The notes under the pieces: generated by a model
The model's input: only the letters and a program-made list of their open reading frames with translations
What the model was told of the DNA's origin: nothing
The model's database searches: none
Shown: positions 35,151 to 44,486 of the stretch, piece after piece
Layout of the letters: each line of letters starts with the position of its first letter
Numbering within the stretch: the first letter of the stretch is position 1
Translations under genes and position numbers: made by a program
Assembly (NCBI GenBank): GCA_013152325.1
Contig: JAADGN010000152.1
Coordinates: forward strand, 1 to 44,486
Length of the DNA: 44,486 nt
Direction: 5' to 3'
Source of the DNA: Chloroflexota bacterium
GTDB taxonomy: Bacteria; Chloroflexota; Anaerolineae; Anaerolineales; Villigracilaceae

Positions 35151-35179
35151 TAGACAATATACTAGCTTTCAGGTATGAT
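35151..35179 (+). promoter_or_regulatory. Probable promoter of the F1 ATP synthase operon
   Basis: TAGACA (35151-35156) and TATGAT (35174-35179) are 17 bases apart. Transcription would start near 35186, giving a leader of about 205 bases that includes the stem GCCCGGA/TCCGGGC (35299-35325). Apart from the tRNA, terminator, promoter and stem, I see nothing else in 34764-35391. Confidence 0.6.
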
Positions 35180-35391
35180 TAGTGCGTTCTGTAGCCGGTC
35201 AGGAACAGAACAATTCTGTTAACTTGCCATTGTAGGGCCTCAGGTTGCATGGACTTCAGTAGACAATTACTTACCAATACAATACAAGCCCATGCTCTGC
35301 CCGGATAAGGAATACCTGTCCGGGCTGTTGTACTTTACGGAGTATCTGACGCCCTGGAATTCTCTAAAAAAATAATTGGCGTGGAGGCAAA

Positions 35392-37056
35392 ATGTCGGAT
35401 TTGATCAAGCAGATTACCAGTGATCTTCAGGAACAAATCGATGCGTACCAACCCGAAGTTGGCATCAGTGATGTTGGTGTGGTCATCGAAGCAGGTGATG
35501 GGATCGCACGCTTGGGAGGGTTGTCCAGCGTTCGTGCACAGGAACTCGTACAGTTTCAGAACGGCGTGATGGGGATTGCATTTAACTTGGTAAAGGATAG
35601 CGTCGGCGTGATCATCATGGGCGACTATTCCGAGATCACTGAAGGGATGAGTGTCCGCTCGACCGGACGCATCGCCTCGGTGCCGGTTGGGGACGGGTTG
35701 ATCGGACGGGTGGTCAATGCCCTGGGTGAACCGGTTGATGGTAAAGGCCCGATCCAGTTCAGCGGATATCGCCCGATCGAGCGTATCGCTCCCGGCGTGA
35801 TTTTCCGTCAGGACGTGGACACCCCTGTCCAGACCGGTATCAAAGCCATCGACTCGATGATCCCGATTGGCCGCGGCCAGCGTGAGTTGATTATCGGCGA
35901 CCGCCAGACAGGGAAGACGGCTATCGCGATTGATACGATCATCAACCAGAAGGGCAAGGACCTGGTTTGCATCTATGTGGCGATTGGACAGAAGAAGGCC
36001 GCAGTGGCCCGTACGGTGGCTACCTTGGAGCGCTACGGCGCGATGGAGCACACGATTGTGGTTATCGCCGCGGCAGATGACGCCGCCGCGCTGCAATACA
36101 TTGCGCCTTACGCTGGTTGCGCCATGGGCGAAGAATTCATGGAAACCGGACGCGATGCGCTGGTGATCTACGACGACCTTTCCAAGCATGCTTGGGCATA
36201 CCGCCAGGTCTCCTTGCTGCTGCGCCGCCCGCCCGGACGTGAAGCGTATCCCGGCGATTTGTTCTATCTGCACTCCCGTTTGCTGGAACGCGCCGCCCGC
36301 CTGGACAACAAATACGTTATTGTCAAAAAGGATTTTGCCGGAGCCGAAGCGAGCAGGGAAGATGGTGTGGATGGCAAAGTGTACGGCGGCCCGATCTCTG
36401 AGCATGACGCCGAAGAAGCTCGTCAGAAGATGGACAATGCCGATGACTACAAGGTGGTCAAGGTTGCCGGAACCGGCGGTTCGTTGACGGCGCTGCCGAT
36501 CATCGAGACCCTGCTGGGTGACGTTTCGGCTTACGTTCCGACCAACGTGATTTCGATCACCGATGGCCAGATTTATCTGGAAGGCAACTTGTTCAATGCC
36601 GGTATCCGTCCGGCGGTGAACGTAGGCGTCTCCGTTTCCCGCGTGGGCGGCGCGGCCTTGACCAAGGCCATGAAGCAAGTTGCAGGCCGTCTGCGCCTGG
36701 ATATGGCCGCCTATCGCGAGCTGGCCGCTTTCGCGCTGATGTCCTCCGACCTGGACCCGGCTACGCGCGCTCAGCTTGAGCGCGGTCAGCGGATGCAAGA
36801 GATTCTCAAGCAGCCGCAATATGAGCCCGTCTCGCTGGAGAATCAGGTCATCGTCCTCTTTGCCGGGACGCAGGGCTTTGCCGATCAGGTTCCGTTGGAG
36901 AAGATGCGCGCCTGGGAGACTGATCTCCTGCGCTATATGGAAACCTCGCATCCGGATATTGGCAAGGCGATTGCCACCGAGAAACGGATCACCGACGAGA
37001 CAGAAGCCAAGCTGCGCCAGGTATTGGAAACTTTCAAGATGACTTGGCAGGCGTAA
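35392..37056 (+). CDS. atpA: ATP synthase F1 subunit alpha, with an internal insertion
   Basis: This 554-residue non-catalytic F1 subunit binds ATP and forms the alpha3-beta3 ring. The P-loop GDRQTGKT lies at about residue 167, VYDD-type Walker B ([17 protein letters not shown]) at about residue 260, and [12 protein letters not shown] at about residue 380. The protein is about 40 residues longer than E. coli AtpA. The extra part lies between [13 protein letters not shown] and [11 protein letters not shown] (about residues 303-361) and is rich in charged residues. GGAGG precedes the ATG. The gene opens the operon. No atpB, E, F or H genes lie upstream in the window. Confidence 0.97.
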   Translation: MSDLIKQITSDLQEQIDAYQPEVGISDVGVVIEAGDGIARLGGLSSVRAQELVQFQNGVMGIAFNLVKDSVGVIIMGDYSEITEGMSVRSTGRIASVPVGDGLIGRVVNALGEPVDGKGPIQFSGYRPIERIAPGVIFRQDVDTPVQTGIKAIDSMIPIGRGQRELIIGDRQTGKTAIAIDTIINQKGKDLVCIYVAIGQKKAAVARTVATLERYGAMEHTIVVIAAADDAAALQYIAPYAGCAMGEEFMETGRDALVIYDDLSKHAWAYRQVSLLLRRPPGREAYPGDLFYLHSRLLERAARLDNKYVIVKKDFAGAEASREDGVDGKVYGGPISEHDAEEARQKMDNADDYKVVKVAGTGGSLTALPIIETLLGDVSAYVPTNVISITDGQIYLEGNLFNAGIRPAVNVGVSVSRVGGAALTKAMKQVAGRLRLDMAAYRELAAFALMSSDLDPATRAQLERGQRMQEILKQPQYEPVSLENQVIVLFAGTQGFADQVPLEKMRAWETDLLRYMETSHPDIGKAIATEKRITDETEAKLRQVLETFKMTWQA

Positions 37057-37094
37057 GTTTAGAGACTGACAACTAGAAAACCAGAGACTAAAAT

Positions 37095-39427
<2,333 letters not shown>

Positions 39428-39429
39428 AT

Positions 39430-39876
39430 ATGCCAATTCGTTGTGAAATCGTTTCTCAAGACCGTGAGGTCTTTTCAGGCGACGTGGACATCGTTGTGCT
39501 TCCTGGCGTGGCCGGGGAAATGGGTATCCTGCCCAATCATGCGCCCTTGCTGACCACGCTCAACTTTGGTGTGATCAAAGTTCGCAGAGGTGAAGATGAA
39601 GAGATCTTCACTGTTGCCGGAGGCGTGGCGGAAGTTCAGCCTGATGTCATTACAATTTTGGCCGATGCAGCGGAGAATGTGGAAGATATCGACTTGGCGC
39701 GTGCCGAGGCCGCTCGTCAACGCGCCGAGGAGATGTTGGAGGAGGGTCCCCCGCCGGATATGGACAGGTATTTGGCGATCGAGGCCGCTTTGCGCCGCTC
39801 GAACCTGCGTTTGGGTGCGGTGCGCCGTTATCGCAAGGACAAAAAACGTTTGTCTCACCGCGAGGCTGAAGAATAA
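39430..39876 (+). CDS. atpC: ATP synthase F1 subunit epsilon
   Basis: This 148-residue subunit of the central stalk can inhibit ATP hydrolysis. The N-terminal beta-sandwich has RCEIVSQDREVFSGDVDIVVLPGVAGEMGILPNHAPLL, the family hallmark. The C-terminal helical part is (DLARAEAARQRAEEMLEE) and carries a basic extension (RRYRKDKKRLSHREAEE). It begins 2 bases after the atpD stop and ends 3 bases before the MreB-family gene. Confidence 0.95.
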   Translation: MPIRCEIVSQDREVFSGDVDIVVLPGVAGEMGILPNHAPLLTTLNFGVIKVRRGEDEEIFTVAGGVAEVQPDVITILADAAENVEDIDLARAEAARQRAEEMLEEGPPPDMDRYLAIEAALRRSNLRLGAVRRYRKDKKRLSHREAEE

Positions 39877-39879
39877 AAA

Positions 39880-40899
39880 ATGGCCCTCTTTTCGAAAGAC
39901 CTGGGCATTGACCTGGGAACGATTTACACTCGTTTGGCGGACAGCACGCAAGTGCTGCTCAACGAGCCGACCATTGTTGCCATTGAAGTGGATGACGAAA
40001 GAATGGCGGAGAAGATGGTGGCTGTGGGACAGGAAGCTCTCGACATGTATGGCCGTGTTCCCGACAGCATCGAGGTCGCTCGTCCGCTTAAACACGGGGT
40101 GATCGCTGATTACGTTATCGCTGAGACGCTGCTTTCGTATTTGCTGCAGCGCGTCAGTGGGTCAATGCGCATCTTTCGTCCGCGGGTAATGATCTCTGTG
40201 CCGTATGGCGTGACCAGCGTCGAGCGTCGAGCCGTGTATGAGGCCGTCCTTGAGGCTGGCAGCCGGGAAGCGTACTTGATCCAGCAGTCGCTGGCTGCGG
40301 CGCTGGGCATCGATCTGCCGATTGGGTCGCCTTCGGGCAATATGGTCATCTGTCTGGGCGGCGGCTCGACCGAGGCAGCTGTGATGGCAATGTATGGCAT
40401 CGTTTCTGCCGAGACCCTTCGGGCCGGCGGCCTGGACTTGGACGATGCCATTGTGACCTACGTCCGCCGCAAATACGGTGTGGTCATAGGACAGGTGACT
40501 GCCGAGCAGTTGAAGCTCAAGATCGGCGCAGCCGTGCCGCAAGACCAGGAACAGAGCATGGAAGTGCAGGGGCAGGATCAGGTCACGGGGCTGCCGCGTC
40601 CGATCACGTTGACGACGGGTGAGATTGTCGAAGCTTTGCAAGACCCGCTCAAGGACGTGGTTGAAACCGGTCGCCGTGTGCTGGAAAAGACGCCCCCTGA
40701 ACTGGTTTCGGATATTATCGACCGAGGCGTGGCTTTGTGCGGCGGCGGCGCGTTGCTGCGCGGCATCGACAAATTGCTCACCAAGTCGCTGGGCATTCCC
40801 GCTTATCTGGTGGATAATCCGTTGACCTGCGTGGTTGAGGGCGCGGTACGGGGCTTGGAAATGTATCCCATCTTGCGCCGCAACCTGCCGACGGTTTGA
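39880..40899 (+). CDS. MreB/Mbl-family actin-like protein
   Basis: This 339-residue actin-fold ATPase polymerises at the membrane and guides cell-wall growth in rod-shaped bacteria. Visible motifs are phosphate-1 LGIDLGTIYTRL (residue 8 on), the FRPRVMISVPYGVTSVERRAV segment, phosphate-2 MVICLGGGSTEAAVM (about residue 150) and the adenosine loop ALCGGGALLRGIDKLL (about residue 285). The order matches MreB, but some MreB hallmarks differ: IYTRL replaces ANTLV, and GGGSTE replaces the usual GGGTTE. A divergent paralogue is therefore possible. It follows atpC by 3 bp, so it is translated from the same message. A strong terminator follows. Confidence 0.85.
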   Translation: MALFSKDLGIDLGTIYTRLADSTQVLLNEPTIVAIEVDDERMAEKMVAVGQEALDMYGRVPDSIEVARPLKHGVIADYVIAETLLSYLLQRVSGSMRIFRPRVMISVPYGVTSVERRAVYEAVLEAGSREAYLIQQSLAAALGIDLPIGSPSGNMVICLGGGSTEAAVMAMYGIVSAETLRAGGLDLDDAIVTYVRRKYGVVIGQVTAEQLKLKIGAAVPQDQEQSMEVQGQDQVTGLPRPITLTTGEIVEALQDPLKDVVETGRRVLEKTPPELVSDIIDRGVALCGGGALLRGIDKLLTKSLGIPAYLVDNPLTCVVEGAVRGLEMYPILRRNLPTV

Positions 40900-40928
40900 A
40901 CTGACCCCCAAAAATAGACGTGAAAAGG

Positions 40929-40970
40929 AAGCACCTCTTGTGAGAAAATGGAAACAGGAGGTGCTTTTTT
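40929..40970 (+). terminator. Rho-independent terminator of the atp-mreB operon
   Basis: AAGCACCTC (40929-40937) pairs exactly with GAGGTGCTT (40958-40966) around a 20-base loop, within a run of TTTTTT. The stretch from here to 41185 shows no gene that I can support. Confidence 0.82.
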
Positions 40971-41185
40971 GGTATCACGGCGCTGGAATGTGGCGTGATC
41001 GATCTTGCCCATGTGGTGCCTGCGACTGCGCTCCCGTTGGCCGCTCCGCCCAGGAGTTGCCTCTGCCCGACGTTCCCCGTTCCCCTCCCCGTCCAGGAGG
41101 GTTCCCGCTGCATCTTCTTTTGCCAATTCCACGGCGCTTTGTAAGTATGTTAGAATGAGTCGAAAATTCGTTTTTGGAGGCGAAG

Positions 41186-41974
41186 GTGTCCGAATCTGAT
41201 TCACGTGTTCCCGCTGCAACGCCGCTCCGGCCGCGCCGCCGGGCTATCCTGGTGGGGGCGTCCAGTGGTATTGGCGCCGCGTTGGCCCGCCGGCTGGCCC
41301 ACGAAGGATATACGCTGGCGCTTCTGGCGCGTCGCGGGGAATTGTTGCAGGAATTGTGCGAGGAAATCAACTTTGACCACGGTGAAACGCGCGCGATCCC
41401 GTATGTCCACGATGTCACGGAGTATGAAGCGGTTCCCGATTTGCTGCGCCGGATTGTGGTCGACCTGGGAGGGCTCGACCTTTTCGTCTACAACGCGGGC
41501 GTTGCCCTGGCTCCGGGATTGAAAAAATTCGATTTCGAGAAAGATCGCCGTACGATGGAAATCAACCTGATGGGCGCGCTGGCCTGGCTGAATCCGATCT
41601 CGGCCATGTTCCAGGGACTCAAGGCCGGACAGATCGTTGGCGTCTCGTCTGTGGCGGGCGAGCGTGGACGAGTGGGCAACCCGTCGTACAATGCGTCCAA
41701 GGCCGCGCTGACCTGCTATCTGGAAGGTTTGCGCAACCGGCTCACCCGTTATGGCGTGCACGTGTTGACCGTCAAGCCGGGGTTTGTAGATACGGACATG
41801 ATCAAGGGGGCCAAGAAAACTTTCTGGGTCGTGCCCGCAGAGCAGGCCGCGGGGGATATTTGGAACGCCATCCGCAAGCGCAAGCAGGAAATTTACACAC
41901 CGGCGCGTTGGCGTTGGTTGATGCTGATCGTCCGCAATATCCCCTCGTTCGTTTTCCGCAGGCTCATCTTCTAG
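41186..41974 (+). CDS. Short-chain dehydrogenase, DprE2-like
   Basis: This 262-residue classical short-chain dehydrogenase has the NAD(P) motif VGASSGIGAALARRLA (about residue 23), NAG in YNAGVA, the catalytic Ser in VGVSSVAGERGRVG and YNASK (about residue 167). The C-terminal hydrophobic stretch (RWRWLMLIVRNIPSFVFRRLIF) is like that of DprE2, which reduces the keto intermediate in decaprenyl-phosphoryl arabinose synthesis. The start is GTG 41186, with GGAGG 5 bases before it. The DprE1-like oxidase begins 2 bp after its stop, so the two are co-translated, which strengthens the pairing. Without context it would be just an SDR protein. Confidence 0.85.
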   Translation: MSESDSRVPAATPLRPRRRAILVGASSGIGAALARRLAHEGYTLALLARRGELLQELCEEINFDHGETRAIPYVHDVTEYEAVPDLLRRIVVDLGGLDLFVYNAGVALAPGLKKFDFEKDRRTMEINLMGALAWLNPISAMFQGLKAGQIVGVSSVAGERGRVGNPSYNASKAALTCYLEGLRNRLTRYGVHVLTVKPGFVDTDMIKGAKKTFWVVPAEQAAGDIWNAIRKRKQEIYTPARWRWLMLIVRNIPSFVFRRLIF

Positions 41975-41976
41975 CC

Positions 41977-43380
41977 ATGACCACATTATCTGTTGACCAA
42001 TTTGCATCCCTGGAAAATTTCGGCCACTCGCTGCGTGCGCCATCCTATCTATTCAGGCCGGGTGATGCCGAGCAGATCAGTCAGGTTTTCGAACTGGCGA
42101 AACAGCACGCGCTGACCATCAACCTGCGCGGCGCTGGACGCAGCTACAACGACGCGGCGCTCAACGGCGGCGGGATCGTGCTCGACCTGACCGGCATGAA
42201 CCGCATCCTGGACTGGAACCCGGAGACGGGCATCCTCCGTGCCGAGCCGGGCGTCACCCTGCAGCAGGTATGGCAGCATGTCCTGCCGGATGGCTGGTGG
42301 CCGCCGGTCGTCTCCGGGACGATGTTCACCACGCTGGGCGGCTGCCTGGGAATGAATATCCACGGCAAGAACAACTTCAAAATGGGCATGTTTGGCGAGC
42401 ATGTGCTGGAATTCACCGCGCTGCTGCCGACCGGCGAGGTCGTAACCTGCTCGCCGCAGAAAGATGACGACCTGTTCCATGCCATGATCGGCGGGCTGGG
42501 CATGTTGGGCGTGTTCACCTCGGTCACGTTGGAAATGAAGCGCATCTATTCGGGACAGTTGGACGTGCGCGCCTGGAATGTCCCTGACCTGGCGACCGGC
42601 CTGGAAGCGTTGCTTGGCGGCGCGCCGAAGAATGACTATATCGTCGGCTGGGTGGACACCATTGCTGGCGGCAAGGGGCTGGGACGCGGCCAACTTCATT
42701 CGGCCAACTATTTGCCCGCAGGCGCCGACCCGGATCCATCGCGGACGCTGCAAGTGGCATATCAGACGCTGCCCTCTACGTTCTTTGGGCTTGTTCCCAA
42801 ATCCTCCCTGCATTATTTTATGAGTCCCTTCTTGAACAATCCGGGCGTGTGGGCCGTCAACACGGCCAAATACGTGCTGGGGCGCACGCGGGCCTATCGT
42901 CAGCCGCATGCCGCCTTCCACTTCTTGCTGGATTACATCCCGGATTGGGAGCTGGCCTACGGGCGCGATGGCCTGATCCAGCACCAGTCGTTTTTGCCGA
43001 AAGAGACGGCCCTGGATGCCTGGACGGAGATGCTCAAGCTCTCCCAGCGGCGCGGCTTGCCTTCGTATCTCGGGGTGACCAAACGCCACCGCCCGGACAA
43101 GTTCCTGCTAACCCACGCCGTGGACGGGTTCTCGCTGGCGATGGACTTCAAGGTTACGCGCGGCAACCGCGCCGGATTATCGGAGATGCTCGAGGAGTTC
43201 GATCAAATCGTGCTGGAGGCCGGAGGACGGTTCTATTTTGCCAAGAACAGCGAGACCGCGCCGGAGACCGCCCGTCGTTTCCTCGGCGAAGAGACAATAG
43301 CCCGTTTCAGGGAGTTCAAAAAACGCTGCGACCCGGAGAACCTGCTGGGATCGGACCTGTACCGGCGCGTGTTTGGATAA
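41977..43380 (+). CDS. FAD-linked oxidoreductase, DprE1-like
   Basis: This 467-residue flavoprotein of the VAO/FAD-binding-4 family has the FAD loop LRGAGRSYNDAALNGGG (residues 50-66), VSGTMFTTLGGCLGMNIHGKNN (about residue 110) and GGLGMLGVFTSVTLEM (about residue 170). The C-terminal half has GFSLAMDF (about 384-391) and AKNSE (Lys about 422). These align with DprE1, which oxidises polyprenyl-phosphoryl ribose. The Lys matching the catalytic Lys418 of the mycobacterial enzyme is kept, but the position of Cys387 is Ala here. The role is probably epimerising a lipid-linked sugar together with the SDR upstream; the substrate is unknown. Confidence 0.85.
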   Translation: MTTLSVDQFASLENFGHSLRAPSYLFRPGDAEQISQVFELAKQHALTINLRGAGRSYNDAALNGGGIVLDLTGMNRILDWNPETGILRAEPGVTLQQVWQHVLPDGWWPPVVSGTMFTTLGGCLGMNIHGKNNFKMGMFGEHVLEFTALLPTGEVVTCSPQKDDDLFHAMIGGLGMLGVFTSVTLEMKRIYSGQLDVRAWNVPDLATGLEALLGGAPKNDYIVGWVDTIAGGKGLGRGQLHSANYLPAGADPDPSRTLQVAYQTLPSTFFGLVPKSSLHYFMSPFLNNPGVWAVNTAKYVLGRTRAYRQPHAAFHFLLDYIPDWELAYGRDGLIQHQSFLPKETALDAWTEMLKLSQRRGLPSYLGVTKRHRPDKFLLTHAVDGFSLAMDFKVTRGNRAGLSEMLEEFDQIVLEAGGRFYFAKNSETAPETARRFLGEETIARFREFKKRCDPENLLGSDLYRRVFG

Positions 43381-43411
43381 CGGTACCGCCTTCTCTCGAG
43401 GCTTTTCTGTG

Positions 43412-43457
43412 AAATCCGCGGCAAAAAACAGACGCTTGGTTGCGTTTTAAGAAAGCC
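43412..43457. repeat. 46-bp dispersed repeat, copy 2
   Basis: This segment aligns without gaps to 12473-12518, sharing AAATC-GCGGC and CGCTTGGTTG. It lies between the DprE1-like gene and the FHA gene. Confidence 0.5.
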
Positions 43458-43484
43458 GTGTGCCAGCCCTTACTTAATAGTGAA

Positions 43485-43513
43485 TTGACATTTTGCCTTG
43501 AAATCGGTACACT
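43485..43513 (+). promoter_or_regulatory. Sigma70-type promoter of the FHA gene
   Basis: A perfect TTGACA (43485-43490) and TACACT (43508-43513) are separated by 17 bases, about 40 bases before the ATG. Confidence 0.75.
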
Positions 43514-43554
43514 AGACTAAAATCATTGTGTTGTCCTTATCAAGGAGGAACTAT

Positions 43555-44139
43555 ATGGCCGCTCAATACCAACTTGTGATGCGCTCCGGACCGACGCCTG
43601 GCACGATTTATGCGCTGGAGGGAGGGCTGATCACCATTGGACGCGATCCCAGCAGCACGATCTCGATTAACGATTCGGAAGTCTCGCGTCACCATGCACG
43701 CATGACCGCGCAAGGCGGGAAATTCGTGCTGGAAGACCTGGGCTCGACCAACGGAACGTTTGTTAATGGTCGCCGGATTGCCGGGCCGCACGTATTGAAA
43801 CCCGGGGAGATGGTTTCTTTTGGCGAGCAGATCGTGCTGATGTTCGAAGCGATCAGTTTTGACCCCGATGCTACAGTCGCTTCACCCCGCCCGGCGGCAG
43901 CCCCAGCCCCTCGCCGGGCCGCTGCGCCTCCGCCGCCTCCCAAGCAGGCTTATGCCGGTCAGGTACCGTCTGCCCCGCCTGCTGCTCCGGCAGTGCCGCC
44001 AGCCAAACGAAGCAGCCTGCCTATTGTCTTGAGTGTCGGCGCGGTAATTGCGATTTGCGCCTGCGCCGGCTTCTTCTGGTGGGTGGACGCGACCTACCGC
44101 TGGTGCACCTTCTTCCCCTTCATCGCCGGATGCGGATAG
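43555..44139 (+). CDS. FHA-domain protein with C-terminal membrane helix
   Basis: This 194-residue protein has an FHA domain (residues 5-100) that binds phosphothreonine. Signature residues are present: ITIGRDPSSTISINDSEVSRHHARM and LEDLGSTNGTFVNGRRI (GR, SRHHA and STNGT motifs). A Pro/Ala linker (about residues 110-158) leads to a membrane helix (LPIVLSVGAVIAICACAGFFWWV) and a short tail with two Cys. The FHA domain should face the cytosol. The partner kinase is not in the window. AAGGAGG precedes the ATG; an earlier in-frame start at 43528 is less likely. It is a single-gene unit. Confidence 0.9.
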   Translation: MAAQYQLVMRSGPTPGTIYALEGGLITIGRDPSSTISINDSEVSRHHARMTAQGGKFVLEDLGSTNGTFVNGRRIAGPHVLKPGEMVSFGEQIVLMFEAISFDPDATVASPRPAAAPAPRRAAAPPPPPKQAYAGQVPSAPPAAPAVPPAKRSSLPIVLSVGAVIAICACAGFFWWVDATYRWCTFFPFIAGCG

Positions 44140-44152
44140 ACTGAATCTCCTG

Positions 44153-44191
44153 CCCCCGCAGGCACGTACCTGCGGGGGTGTTTTGTTTTTT
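44153..44191 (+). terminator. Rho-independent terminator after the FHA gene
   Basis: CCCCCGCAGG (44153-44162) pairs exactly with CCTGCGGGGG (44169-44178), followed by TGTTTTGTTTTTT. In 44192-44486 I see only small palindromes (such as CTTCGCGAAG and GCCACC/GGTGGC near 44440) and no gene that I can support. Confidence 0.9.
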
Positions 44192-44486
44192 GGTAGCGGG
44201 CGTTCGAGCAGGTGATGAAATTGGAGTCCGACAACGGGCGTTGCCGGGCGATTGATGATTGAATGTCCAAAGCCAGCTCCCAAAGGGACGCTTCGCGAAG
44301 ACCTTGGCCCCCGTTGTCAAAAAAACACTATTTGCTTTCTGGCCGCCGCTTGTTTTTTGAGAGGTGGCGGCGAAAAGAATCCTTGCAGAATCCGTAAGGT
44401 TTTCCGGATGATTTGTTGTTTGTGGTAAAAGTATTTCTAGCCACCGGACACTTTTGGGTGGCAAGCCCCTGTGATGTCCGACAGTT

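Noticed and set aside
34897-35157. 86-codon minus-strand open frame upstream of tRNA-Ser
   Set aside because: It overlaps the tRNA end, has no ribosome binding site, and its composition is not protein-like.
44192-44486. Possible insertion-sequence end or small gene at the right edge
   Set aside because: Only short palindromes are visible and the open frames lack starts, ribosome binding sites and recognisable motifs. The window ends before it could be judged.

Overview
The window looks like chromosome from a member of the Chloroflexota, most likely an Anaerolineae-type lineage. That is an inference from three things: an alternative complex III (ACIII)-like respiratory cluster, a radical-SAM/DUF2344 pair, and several Thr/Pro-rich lipoproteins. 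No rRNA or other phylogenetic marker is present to prove it.

Region 1 (1-7390) is noticeably more AT-rich than the rest. A divergent GntR-type regulator (cut by the left edge) faces a plus-strand cluster: an ECF transporter S component, a 74-residue membrane protein, two ECF ATPases, EcfT, two tandem uridine-phosphorylase-like enzymes, a 150-bp MITE-like insertion and an MFS permease. I read this as a nucleoside (probably pyrimidine nucleoside) uptake and phosphorolysis unit, controlled through twin palindromes that overlap its promoter.

Region 2 (7.6-26.9 kb) is GC-rich housekeeping and accessory sequence. It holds YjbQ, an M29 aminopeptidase, an ankyrin protein, a bactofilin-like membrane protein, lipoproteins, the radical SAM/DUF2344 pair, PrsW, tRNA-Arg(CCG), FabI, a 3-methyladenine glycosylase, a GxxExxY remnant, a sugar epimerase, a thiolase, a BNR-repeat lipoprotein, ClpB, an RNase HI with a hybrid-binding domain, and a ketopantoate-reductase-like protein. 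Several small dispersed repeats and a duplicated tRNA 3' end sit between these genes.

Region 3 (27.1-34.8 kb) is one plus-strand operon for an ACIII-like quinol-oxidising complex. It encodes a dihaem cytochrome c, a pentahaem ActA-like cytochrome, separate ActB1 and ActB2 subunits, an NrfD-like ActC (frameshifted as read here), ActD, monohaem ActE and a further monohaem cytochrome. No second NrfD-like subunit (ActF) is seen. tRNA-Ser(GGA) follows on the minus strand.

Region 4 (35.4-40.9 kb) encodes the F1 sector of ATP synthase (alpha, gamma, beta, epsilon) without Fo or delta genes upstream. An MreB-family gene follows atpC after 3 bp. Region 5 (41.2-44.1 kb) holds a DprE2-like/DprE1-like redox pair and an FHA-domain membrane protein. 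The last 300 bases hold no gene I can support.
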